Source: Anaerolineae bacterium
GTDB taxonomy: Bacteria; Chloroflexota; Anaerolineae; Anaerolineales; Villigracilaceae
Reading direction: 5' to 3'
Assembly: GCA_003141915.1 (NCBI GenBank)
Contig: PLNY01000470.1
Location: forward strand, 1 to 7,711
DNA length: 7,711 nucleotides
Below, piece after piece: positions 1 to 6,923 of this stretch. Within the stretch, counting starts at the first letter, position 1. Each line of letters begins with the position of its first letter. The position numbers and the translations under genes are program-made. Below the pieces are notes generated by a model, which saw only the letters and a list, made by a program, of their open reading frames with translations, was not told the origin of the DNA and did not search any database.

Positions 1-108
1 ACTGTTGAACGCGACCCAGTTTGGTGGGATCGGGGGAAGGAAGATGGAACTGGGGTGGCGGTGTCGGCGCCAATGGCAGTCGATTTGCGGATCCGGGAAA
101 TTGTTCCG

Positions 109-363
109 TCAGCCAATCGACATGTGCGGGTGCATGAAAATGCCAGTGGGATAAAGCCGCCCCGCCGTGGCGCTGGGCATGGCGGAGCGGACCGCAACCT
201 TCCGCGCCTCATCGCTGGCGGCGCACACCACCCCGCGATGGGTCGGGGTGCGCCGACGATCACCGGCTGGCCACGCAGCCGCTGGTCGTCGCGTTGTTCC
301 ACGGAAGCGTAAAAGGCGTCCATATTTGAATGGAGAATAACGCGAATTCGGATGGGAAATCAT
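109..363 (-). pseudogene. dinB: DNA polymerase IV (DinB, Y-family) 5' remnant, frameshifted
   Basis: Reading the minus strand from about 345 downwards gives VILHSNMDAFYASVEQRDD, then QRLRGQPVIVG. This is the characteristic N-terminus of DinB/UmuC Y-family polymerases (usual form HIDMDAFYASVEQRD...LRGKPVIVGG). At about 250-251 the frame breaks. One missing base would restore VGGTPTHRGVV, and the next frame continues CAASDEARKVAVRSAMPSA, then TAGRLYPTGIFMHPHM, again matching the family. Similarity stops there and a TGA follows at 111-109. The palm, fingers, little-finger domain and second catalytic Asp/Glu motif are all missing. The first metal-binding Asp (HxDMD) reads Asn (HSNMD). An ATG at 363-361 is out of frame with the conserved start, so a second indel is likely. 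Family membership is clear from the motifs. The gene cannot make a working polymerase. Confidence 0.85.
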
Positions 364-388
364 TGGCGATTTGATATGGTGGAAAAGA

Positions 389-454
389 ATGAAAGCGTTG
401 ATTTTCGATTTCGACGGGACCCTGGTTGACTCTGTCAATGCCCACGTCCTGGCG
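389..454 (+). pseudogene. HAD-family hydrolase N-terminal remnant
   Basis: The ATG at 389, preceded by a purine-rich GGTGGAAAAGA that could serve as ribosome binding site, opens with MKALIFDFDGTLVDS and then VNAHVLA. This is HAD motif I (DxDGTLVDS) with the His that usually follows in phosphoglycolate phosphatase/beta-phosphoglucomutase-like members. After about 22 residues the similarity ends abruptly. The frame stays open to 703, but the rest is Cys/Arg/Ser-rich and shows no HAD cap or motifs II-IV, so it is probably non-coding. The open frame overlaps the next gene by ATGA at 700-703, which is probably chance. A complete enzyme is about 210-230 residues, so this is a 5' stub. It lies head-to-head with the dinB remnant, about 25 bases away. 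A short novel protein of about 105 residues using the HAD start cannot be fully excluded. Confidence 0.6.
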
Positions 455-548
455 ACATCCAGCTTCTGCTGCCGTTTCTATCGCCGTGAACACGGCAGAA
501 GCCAAAAGCGATTGAGATTCCTTTTGGGCGACAAATTCGTAACGCAGG

Positions 549-582
549 GATTACGGCGTAACAGCCACATTACGGCGCAATG
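549..582. promoter_or_regulatory. Tandem palindromes, possible activator binding sites (UAS)
   Basis: TTACGGCGTAA at 551-561 is a perfect 11-base palindrome around a central G. CATTACGGCGCAATG at 568-582 is a 15-base palindrome with one mismatched pair. Both contain ATTACGGCG, with copies starting at 550 and 569, so the repeat period is 19 bases, close to two helical turns. A further half site, CGTAA, lies at 538-542. If transcription starts near 676, the site centres (556 and 575) fall at about -120 and -101. That is the usual range for upstream sites of NtrC-type activators. Binding by the response regulator encoded at 6924 is inferred. The palindromes and the spacing are directly visible. 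Confidence 0.45.
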
Positions 583-649
583 TCATCGGCGCAGTTGCAA
601 ATCATCGCAAAGCGTTCATTATCAGTGTTATCCTGGCGACTCCGCAGCA

Positions 650-664
650 TGGCATTTAACCTGC
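650..664 (+). promoter_or_regulatory. Putative sigma-54 (-24/-12) promoter of the operon
   Basis: The sequence TGGCATTTAACCTGC matches the RpoN consensus TGGCAC-N5-TTGC at TGGCA and TGC, with the invariant GG (651-652) and GC (663-664) at the required 12-base offset. The mismatches are T for C in the -24 block and C for the first T of the -12 block. Transcription would start near 676, leaving a leader of about 24 bases before the ATG at 700. The operon ends with a sigma-54-dependent activator, which makes the match more credible. A single 15-base match can still arise by chance. Confidence 0.5.
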
Positions 665-699
665 GGATGGCCTATCAAAGCGACGCGCTTTTCTTGTGA

Positions 700-2328
700 A
701 TGAAAAATACAGAGTTAACTTTGATTCTCGTGATGCCCCCGCAATTCGGATTGTTGGGCGGGTTTGCCACAGGGTTGATCAGCCTCGCCAATTACATTCA
801 GGCGAATCAGGCGAATGTGCCGAAAGTCGAGGTGCAACTCCTTGACTTGAGCTCAACTCCATTATTGAGCCTGCAAGAAGCGATCCGGCAAAGTCACAGT
901 TCGGGGCGCATTTCATTTTCAAGCCAGACGGTGGTTGGCATCACCACGACCACGGCTTCTTATCAAGCGGCGTTGGCTACAGCCTCGGCGTTCAAATCGC
1001 TTTCAAGCGCTGGTGTGGAAATCAAGACCGTTTTCGGGGGGCCTCATGCCAGTGCCGACGCTGAAATTGTGCTTGAGCGCCACCAAGACACAGTTGACTA
1101 CGTGATGGTCGGTGAAGGTGAAATCGCGATGACTGAATTTCTTCGCCGATTTCCGCATGTTTGTTCCACACCCGGATTGGCATTTTGGCACAAAGATTCA
1201 GCCAACTTTAATCCGCCGCCGGCTCTTCTCAATGAAAGCCAGTTGGATTCGATCCCGCTGACCTTCAAGGAAGACAACATTAACGGCACGCCGGGAAAGT
1301 TCGGCCATGTGACCTACGTTAGCGCGCGTGGCTGCCCGCTCAAGTGCGCCTTCTGTTCGGTCTCAAATCAGAAGATCAGAGCGCGGAGTGTAGCCCGGGT
1401 GTGCAAAGATATACGCCAGCTAGTGGAACTCGGTTTTTCCCGGATTGCCATCGAGGATAATTTTTTTGCTCACACGCCTCTCCGAACTGATGAACTATGC
1501 GATGCTCTGGCAAAATTGCACCGCAATGGACTTAAATTCTCGTGGGATTGCCAGACCCGCGTTGAGTCAATGGATCGTGAGGGGCTTGTGCCGCTGCTGG
1601 AGCGCGCGGGCGCAGAAGCGGTGTATCTCGGCGTCGAATCTCTGATTCCTAGACATTTGGAGTATCTAAACAAAGCGCCAAATCCAAAGCGTTATCTCGA
1701 CCGCTTGAAACAGAAAGTAGTTCCAGCACTTTTGGAATCCAATGTCGGCTGCTTCATAAACCTCCAATTTGGTCTTCCTGATGAAACAGAAGAAGACCAC
1801 ACAGAAACGAAGAATTTTCTGAAGGAAATGGGACAAACTGCCGCTCACCGTGGAAAGCAAATTACCATCTTTCCACAGTTGCACGTTGTTTATCCTGGAA
1901 CCAGCCATTTCGAGTCTGGTTGGCGTGAAAAACAATTATTTCCACGCGACATTTTTGAGTCCTTCACCAAATGGGAGGCGAAACAAGCCCCGGTGCTCAA
2001 ATGGTTGGGGAAGCACTTCGCTCACGGGACCGGCGGTATTCCAATCGGCATACTGAAACCCAAAGTGCTTGAAGCGAGACAGTTTGAAGACGATGACAAC
2101 GATGCCGATAAAATCGTTGATGTGAAGGCCGTGATGAGAATAAGCGGCATATTGACTGATCTCGACGACGAAGAGGAATTTGCTGGCATTAAAGTTTTCA
2201 AATACGGAAAATACCTGGTCAACGAGACGGGGCAAACCCAGACGGCCGGTCGGACCAACGCAAAAGATTTTCGCCAGAAACAACCCCACGCCAGATCTTT
2301 AACGATTACATCTTCCGGAAGAAATTAA
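700..2328 (+). CDS. B12-binding-domain-type radical SAM protein
   Basis: A 542-residue probable cytosolic iron-sulfur enzyme. The N-terminal third looks like the Rossmann-type cobalamin-binding domain common in this superfamily: VVGITTTTASYQAALATA around residues 80-95, GGPHAS at 113-118 and VGEGE at 137-141. The cobalamin-ligating DxHxxG motif is not visible, so B12 may not be bound through a His. The radical SAM core carries CPLKCAFC, with Cys212, Cys216 and Cys219 as ligands of the [4Fe-4S] cluster that cleaves S-adenosylmethionine. IEDNFF, YLGVES (around 309-314) and FGLPDETEED fit the later strands of the barrel. The C-terminus is acidic (EDDDNDAD, DLDDEEE) and then basic, and its role is unknown. 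The start at 700 has no clear ribosome binding site but lies just after the sigma-54-like element. It is the first gene of the operon. Class membership is firm; the reaction and substrate are not known. Confidence 0.93.
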   Translation: MKNTELTLILVMPPQFGLLGGFATGLISLANYIQANQANVPKVEVQLLDLSSTPLLSLQEAIRQSHSSGRISFSSQTVVGITTTTASYQAALATASAFKSLSSAGVEIKTVFGGPHASADAEIVLERHQDTVDYVMVGEGEIAMTEFLRRFPHVCSTPGLAFWHKDSANFNPPPALLNESQLDSIPLTFKEDNINGTPGKFGHVTYVSARGCPLKCAFCSVSNQKIRARSVARVCKDIRQLVELGFSRIAIEDNFFAHTPLRTDELCDALAKLHRNGLKFSWDCQTRVESMDREGLVPLLERAGAEAVYLGVESLIPRHLEYLNKAPNPKRYLDRLKQKVVPALLESNVGCFINLQFGLPDETEEDHTETKNFLKEMGQTAAHRGKQITIFPQLHVVYPGTSHFESGWREKQLFPRDIFESFTKWEAKQAPVLKWLGKHFAHGTGGIPIGILKPKVLEARQFEDDDNDADKIVDVKAVMRISGILTDLDDEEEFAGIKVFKYGKYLVNETGQTQTAGRTNAKDFRQKQPHARSLTITSSGRN

Positions 2329-2341
2329 TAAATCAACGCCT

Positions 2342-3334
2342 ATGAATAAAAGCAACAAGTTAGTGATTTCGCTCCTGGTGGTCGCCATTGTCGCTGGAGT
2401 GTTTATTTTCGAGAAAATCCATAACGGAGGAGGCAATGTGACTCAAAAAGTCATTGCGATCGCCACTCTCCAGACGCACCCGATCCTTGACGCTGTCCAG
2501 AAAGGGGTCATCGATGAACTCACGAGTGACGGTTACGCTAATGGGTTTGGGGCGCGTTATATCCTGCTCAACGCGGAAGGAAATATGGGCCAGGTTGCCG
2601 CTATCGCCGACGAGGTGGCTGCTCGAAATCCTGATGTTGTTGTTGCGATTTCCACTCCAGTTGCTCAAGCCATCGTGAAAAAGTTTAAGGGCGAGATCGT
2701 TTTTGGCGCATTAACTGATCCAGTCGGTGCTGGCGTTGTTGATTCCTTGGATGGCTCAAATCCAAAGGTTACTGGCACGACTGATGCGATCCCCTATGGC
2801 GAACAACTGAAGTTGATCCGGAGAATCAATCCGAACGCTAAACGGCTTGGCCTGCTCTTTAATCCGGGTGAAGCGTCTTCTCAATTCGCGGTCAAAATAA
2901 TCGAAGAGATTGCACCGACATTGGGCTTTGAAGTGGTGGAGGGACCGGTGAACTCAACGTCTGAAGAATACCGCGTTGCACTTGGTTTGGTTGGCCGCGT
3001 GGACGTTCTGCTGATTTCCACTGATAACACGGTGGCCGCAGGTATTGCAGGAGCAATAAAGGCCGGTATTGAGAACGAAATACCTGTTTTTGCATGTGAC
3101 AGCGGATCCGTGGAAAAAGGGGCCATCGGAGCCGTTTCTGCCGGATACTACGAAATCGGGCGAGAGACAGGGAAACTCGTGGTGAAAGTTCTGCATGGAG
3201 AACATAGCCTGCCGGTTATCCAGCCTGAATCGGGACAAATATATCTAAATAAGCAAGCCGCGGAACTCATGCACGATATATTGCCGCCCGATGTTGTCAC
3301 TAATGCCACTAAAGTATTCGCTGAAATTAAGTGA
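2342..3334 (+). CDS. ABC transporter substrate-binding protein (COG2984/TrpX-like)
   Basis: A 330-residue extracytoplasmic solute receptor of the ABC_sub_bind family (PF04392 type). A short basic start (MNKSNK) is followed by a hydrophobic segment at about residues 8-24. There is no lipobox Cys and no clear signal peptidase site, so it may remain membrane-anchored. The mature domain begins near V37 with VIAIATLQTHPILDAVQKG, the family's usual first strand. Other family marks are NPGEAS (174-179), STDNTVAAG (around 226-234), CDSGSVEKGA (252-261) and the YYEIGRETGKL stretch close to the C-terminus. Characterised relatives in Firmicutes bind tryptophan or tyrosine, but the ligand here cannot be read from the sequence. 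The gene starts 14 bases after the radical SAM gene, and its TGA overlaps the permease start (TGATG), suggesting translational coupling. Confidence 0.92.
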   Translation: MNKSNKLVISLLVVAIVAGVFIFEKIHNGGGNVTQKVIAIATLQTHPILDAVQKGVIDELTSDGYANGFGARYILLNAEGNMGQVAAIADEVAARNPDVVVAISTPVAQAIVKKFKGEIVFGALTDPVGAGVVDSLDGSNPKVTGTTDAIPYGEQLKLIRRINPNAKRLGLLFNPGEASSQFAVKIIEEIAPTLGFEVVEGPVNSTSEEYRVALGLVGRVDVLLISTDNTVAAGIAGAIKAGIENEIPVFACDSGSVEKGAIGAVSAGYYEIGRETGKLVVKVLHGEHSLPVIQPESGQIYLNKQAAELMHDILPPDVVTNATKVFAEIK

Positions 3335-4242
3335 TGAATTCCTTCATTCCACTCGATGTTGGTTTAATGACTGGCTTGATCTACGCTTGGCCCGTTATCG
3401 CATTCGCCGTGGCATTTCGTGTTCTGGCCTTTCCTGATATTACTATTGAAGGTTCTTTTCCGCTTGGAGCAGCAACTTATGGAATCCTGCTAAAGAACGG
3501 AGTGGCTGTTCCAATCGCTCTTTGCCTCGGAGTTATCGCCGGTGCCTTGGCTGGGTGTTTGACGGCTTATTTCCATGTCCGGTTCAAGTTAAACAAGTTG
3601 CTTGCCGGAATCATTGTTGTGGCAATCACTTACACGATGAGTCTTCGTATCATGGGGGCATCGAACATAGGTCTTTTGACCCAGCCATCACTGTTCGATT
3701 TTGTTCAGCCGTTAAATCATCTTGTGAACGTCCGGTTCCATGTTGGCACAATCATGTTACTGGGCGTGCTTGTCGGCGCTGTCAGCGTCGCAACCGCAGC
3801 AAGCCTGTCGTCGCGATCGGGCTTGCGATTACGTGCTGCCGGGGCAAACCCGGAATATGCCAGGCTGCTCGGAGTTCATGTTCCAGCTAACCTGATTACC
3901 GGCTTGGCTGTGACCAACGGTCTGGCAGCAATGGGTGGAATTTTGGCAACAATGAATCAAGGATTTGCCGACGTTGGGATGGGACAGGGAGTGCTGATCC
4001 TGGCGTTGGCCGCAATGACGATCGGTGAGAAACTGGTTCCCGAAAAGTGGTTTTCCTACCAATCATACGTGCTTCTGGCCGCTGTAATAGGTGCGGTGGT
4101 TTACGAAGTTTTGGTGAGTTACGCCTTGAGCTTGGGATTAGCCGCAACGGATTTGAAACTTGCCACCGCCGTGCTCGTTCTCCTGGTAATCGCGCTGCGA
4201 GGGACAAAGAACGGACAGCTTTTTCTCGAGGATCTCAAATGA
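3334..4242 (+). CDS. ABC transporter permease (COG4120/TrpY-like)
   Basis: A 302-residue inner-membrane permease of the BPD_transp_2 type (LivH/RbsC-like fold). The chain is hydrophobic almost throughout, with about eight or nine membrane segments, for example residues 11-32, about 57-80, and segments beginning KLLAGIIVVAITYT, GTIMLLGVLVGAVSV, LITGLAVTNGLAAMGGI, GVLILALAAMTIGE and YVLLAAVIGAVVYEVL. FPDITIEGSFPLGAA near residues 33-47 is a characteristic block of the uncharacterised COG4120 permeases that pair with COG2984 receptors. One permease gene is present, so the channel is probably a homodimer. The ATG at 3334 overlaps the receptor stop by one base; a GTG at 3331 is an alternative start that adds one residue. 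The stop overlaps the ATPase start (ATGA at 4239-4242). Confidence 0.93.
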   Translation: MNSFIPLDVGLMTGLIYAWPVIAFAVAFRVLAFPDITIEGSFPLGAATYGILLKNGVAVPIALCLGVIAGALAGCLTAYFHVRFKLNKLLAGIIVVAITYTMSLRIMGASNIGLLTQPSLFDFVQPLNHLVNVRFHVGTIMLLGVLVGAVSVATAASLSSRSGLRLRAAGANPEYARLLGVHVPANLITGLAVTNGLAAMGGILATMNQGFADVGMGQGVLILALAAMTIGEKLVPEKWFSYQSYVLLAAVIGAVVYEVLVSYALSLGLAATDLKLATAVLVLLVIALRGTKNGQLFLEDLK

Positions 4243-4952
4243 ACAACGGTCCTGACATTGTCGAGGTTCACGACCTGCTGGTGACATTTTCGCGCTGGGG
4301 ACAAACAGTCCGGGCAATTGATGGAATGTCCCTGAAGATTCCGGCTGGCCAGGCGCTAATTGTTACGGGACCCAATGGCAGCGGCAAAACGACCCTCCTG
4401 CGGGTTTTGAGCTGCCTGTTGGCACCGGAGCAAGGCGAGGTTTTGATCGAAGGGAAACCGGCGGGCAAGTTGCGGCCAACGGATATTGCGAATGCAGTTT
4501 TTCATGTCCACCAGGATCCGTTGATTGGCAGTGTGCCAACGATGACGCTTTTTGAGAACCTGGTGTTGGCTGACGAAGAGGCGTGCCTCCACCGCCTGAA
4601 TCGAAAGACTTTGGCCGCCAGAAACCGTTCTTTGCTGCTGCCTCTGGGGCTCGCTGAACGACTGCAACAACAAGCAAAGACACTGTCGGGCGGGCAGCGG
4701 CAAATCCTGGCAATCTTGATAGCCAGTTTGCGCCCGGCCAAAGTGATTTTGCTCGATGAACCGTTGGCCGCCTTGGATGCGACGAACGCCGGCATTTGTC
4801 TCAAGCTGATTGGCGAATTGAAAAAGTTGGGGAAGACCATCGTTTATGTGACGCATGATCTGAACCGGGTTGAGTTATTTGCGGACAGAATTGTCACCTT
4901 GCAAGACGGACGGATTTTGAGCGATCATCCGGCACACGAATCCCAAAAATGA
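4239..4952 (+). CDS. ABC transporter ATP-binding protein (COG1101/TrpZ-like)
   Basis: A 237-residue cytosolic ATPase that would drive the importer. All core motifs are present: Walker A GPNGSGKTT at 44-52, the signature LSGGQ at 149-153, Walker B VILLDEP at 169-175 with catalytic Glu174, and the H-loop His206 in YVTHD. The Q-loop region reads FHVHQDPLIGSVPTM, with a His-Gln-Asp arrangement seen in COG1101-type subunits. The ATG at 4239 is chosen because it overlaps the permease stop as ATGA, has GAGG seven bases upstream, and starts directly before the first ABC strand (IVEVHDLLVTF). The frame is open further upstream to 4047, but that part lies inside the permease gene. The stop overlaps the next start (ATGA at 4949-4952). 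Confidence 0.95.
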   Translation: MNNGPDIVEVHDLLVTFSRWGQTVRAIDGMSLKIPAGQALIVTGPNGSGKTTLLRVLSCLLAPEQGEVLIEGKPAGKLRPTDIANAVFHVHQDPLIGSVPTMTLFENLVLADEEACLHRLNRKTLAARNRSLLLPLGLAERLQQQAKTLSGGQRQILAILIASLRPAKVILLDEPLAALDATNAGICLKLIGELKKLGKTIVYVTHDLNRVELFADRIVTLQDGRILSDHPAHESQK

Positions 4953-6919
4953 CGAGAACGCTTACAAAGTCGCAGCAAGTCGAGCGACAAACGCTCATCC
5001 GGCGCTCTATGCTTGGCCTCGATTACTGGCTTTATGGCAGGGCCTTTCTTTTGCCGTTTTGCGACTACCTGAAGATCCTCCTCAACAAACCCGATCCAAC
5101 TGTAATCACTCTTTGGGATAGTGCGGACACGCGGCGCCCGATTTTCTCAACCCATCCTCATATCGACACGAAGTTTTACAGGGAAGGCGGCGTGGTTATC
5201 CCGAATTCAGACCGGTCAGTCGCGTGTTATCGTTCAATTGCAGGCCAGATTGTGGGCGACAACGATGCCCGGTTGCTTTTCGAGCGGCTTTTCGCCCACC
5301 CCGATTTCACTAGCGCAAACGAAGGTAAAGTGTTTGCAGAGACATTGGCCAAAGCCACATCTCCCCCCGCCCCCACTGCACACAAATACATTCCTCGCGA
5401 GAACGATAACTTTACTCATGACGAAACAAGAGACTGGGATACGGCATATAGACGTGTTCTAAACACCATAAGCAAACTTTTGGAAGGCTTGCCTCATATG
5501 CGGCTGAAACATCCAGCATCATCGTGTGGCGCCAACCTGTTCTCATTCGTCTTCACGGCTTTGGTCGCAAGAGAATCCCAGCCAACACGGCTTATCCGTC
5601 AGCCTCAGAGCGTGCTTACAAAAGAGCAGCATGAATTTCTAAGGAATGGATCTGAAGCGACGACGGACGTGGCTAAAATGTTTCTGCGCATCTTTGGCAA
5701 AGGAGCCGAAGATGCATTTCACACCGGAACCGTGACATTGGCAGCCCCGCTGCAAATTCCAGACGAGCTTAACGAAGCAAAGTGGCACAGCTTTAAGAAT
5801 CTGGCATCCAAGCATCGGATTTACGTTCCCATTCATATCGAAGGTTCGCCATGGATTGTGTTGCTCAGGTTTATTGATTCAGATCGACCGCATTGGTATG
5901 ACATATTTCACTTCTACCATGATGTAATACCACGGATCGGTGCTATGCTCCGCACGGAAGCTAAAGCCCTATACCTCGATGTTATTGAAGGACTTTTTGC
6001 CGATGAGATCGCCAAGTCTGATTTGCAGTCAATCGTGTCACGGTTCAACCAACGAAGCATGTCCCTGCTTCGGAATCTGCCGTTTCCTCGTATCTACTTG
6101 ACGGACAAAAGCATTGATGGAGCTGGTGAACCAATCGATCTTCCGGACGGAAGGCGTGTTCTGATCGGCACAGAGCCTAACCCCTACTTTAATCCAGAAT
6201 GGACTTATGACCCGCTAGGCGGGCTTGACACCAAGGAAGCGTGCGAAAGAGCGAAGGCAGCATTTGCAAAGGAAGAGCGTCGCATTCGCGCCAGGTTCCT
6301 GGGTCATCGGCACAGCATTGTAAATCTTAATCCGGGACCACTACTGCATGCGGCTTTAATTCAAGATGCTACTCAAATCTCTGGGAAAAGTCGAACATTT
6401 GTCGCAGATGCTGAAAAAACATCCGATGTGCTTTTTGCTACACTCGACCTCGTTATGAACAAAAAGTATCGGCCTCTACAGAATAAGGGCGTAGCAGACA
6501 TTTTGAGATGGCTCAAAGAAAAAGAGACTTCTGGAGTAGCCCATGCGCAGCTACGTATTGAACCAGAAGCGGACTTTATGCCGCCACAGGATGCTATCGA
6601 GGAAATCTTTCTTGTTTTCTGGAATCTCTGGCACAATGCTGCTAGGAGTGCCTATGATCACTCACAATCGAGGACTTTCGAGGTTGCTCTATATCGAGAG
6701 AGCGAATCACGCCTCGTTTCGTTTTCTCAGGACGAAGTGTGGCCCGCGCGGAAGCGACAATGGGTCGACTACCTGAATGGTGTTGCACAAACGCCTAACA
6801 CAGAGGTTGAGCCAAGTGGATTGGAGATTGTGAAACGCAGTCTGTATCATTTGGGGTGGGACATCTCTGCTATCGCGGCACCTGCCGTAACGGTTAAAAT
6901 TCACATTCCGTGTAGCTAA
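4949..6919 (+). CDS. Soluble histidine-kinase-like protein with degenerate ATP-binding domain
   Basis: A 656-residue protein with no membrane segment or signal peptide, so a cytosolic sensor. The first 350 or so residues match no domain I can name. Around residues 290-360 the pattern (PWIVLLRFIDSD... then a long helix) resembles the end of a GAF-like domain leading into a signalling helix. FLGHRHSIVNLNPGPLL (His453/His455, Pro462) sits where a dimerisation/phospho-acceptor helix would be. EEIFLVFWNLWHNAARSA (Asn559, Asn563) matches the HATPase N-box. SGLEIVKRSLYHLGW (from 623) matches the G2 region, and TVKIHIP matches the last strand. The G1 box DxGxG is not visible: residues 588-600 read RLVSFSQDEVWPA. 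ATP binding may therefore be weak or lost. It starts in overlap with the ATPase gene and ends 4 bases before the response regulator, its probable partner. Confidence 0.75.
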   Translation: MTRTLTKSQQVERQTLIRRSMLGLDYWLYGRAFLLPFCDYLKILLNKPDPTVITLWDSADTRRPIFSTHPHIDTKFYREGGVVIPNSDRSVACYRSIAGQIVGDNDARLLFERLFAHPDFTSANEGKVFAETLAKATSPPAPTAHKYIPRENDNFTHDETRDWDTAYRRVLNTISKLLEGLPHMRLKHPASSCGANLFSFVFTALVARESQPTRLIRQPQSVLTKEQHEFLRNGSEATTDVAKMFLRIFGKGAEDAFHTGTVTLAAPLQIPDELNEAKWHSFKNLASKHRIYVPIHIEGSPWIVLLRFIDSDRPHWYDIFHFYHDVIPRIGAMLRTEAKALYLDVIEGLFADEIAKSDLQSIVSRFNQRSMSLLRNLPFPRIYLTDKSIDGAGEPIDLPDGRRVLIGTEPNPYFNPEWTYDPLGGLDTKEACERAKAAFAKEERRIRARFLGHRHSIVNLNPGPLLHAALIQDATQISGKSRTFVADAEKTSDVLFATLDLVMNKKYRPLQNKGVADILRWLKEKETSGVAHAQLRIEPEADFMPPQDAIEEIFLVFWNLWHNAARSAYDHSQSRTFEVALYRESESRLVSFSQDEVWPARKRQWVDYLNGVAQTPNTEVEPSGLEIVKRSLYHLGWDISAIAAPAVTVKIHIPCS

Positions 6920-6923
6920 TTCT

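Noticed and set aside
1..120. Minus-strand frame open to the window edge, proline-rich (ending PDPTKLGRVQQ)
   Set aside because: It could be the end of a protein or a linker, but it shows no family motif and no clear join to the dinB remnant; too short to call.
55..312. Plus-strand open frame of 85 codons
   Set aside because: It is antisense to the dinB remnant, which has clear family motifs; the translation is Arg/Gly/Pro-rich with no domain.
455..703. Continuation of the HAD frame as a real protein overlapping the radical SAM gene by ATGA
   Set aside because: The translation loses all HAD features after residue 22 and is Cys/Arg/Ser-rich; the stretch also holds the promoter and palindromes, so the overlap is taken as chance.
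4047..4238. Upstream extension of the ATPase frame
   Set aside because: It lies within the permease gene, adds 64 residues unlike any ABC subunit, and the ATG at 4239 fits the usual family start and overlap.
4356..4856. Minus-strand open frame of 166 codons
   Set aside because: It is antisense to the ATPase, which has all Walker and signature motifs; the reverse translation has no recognisable domain.
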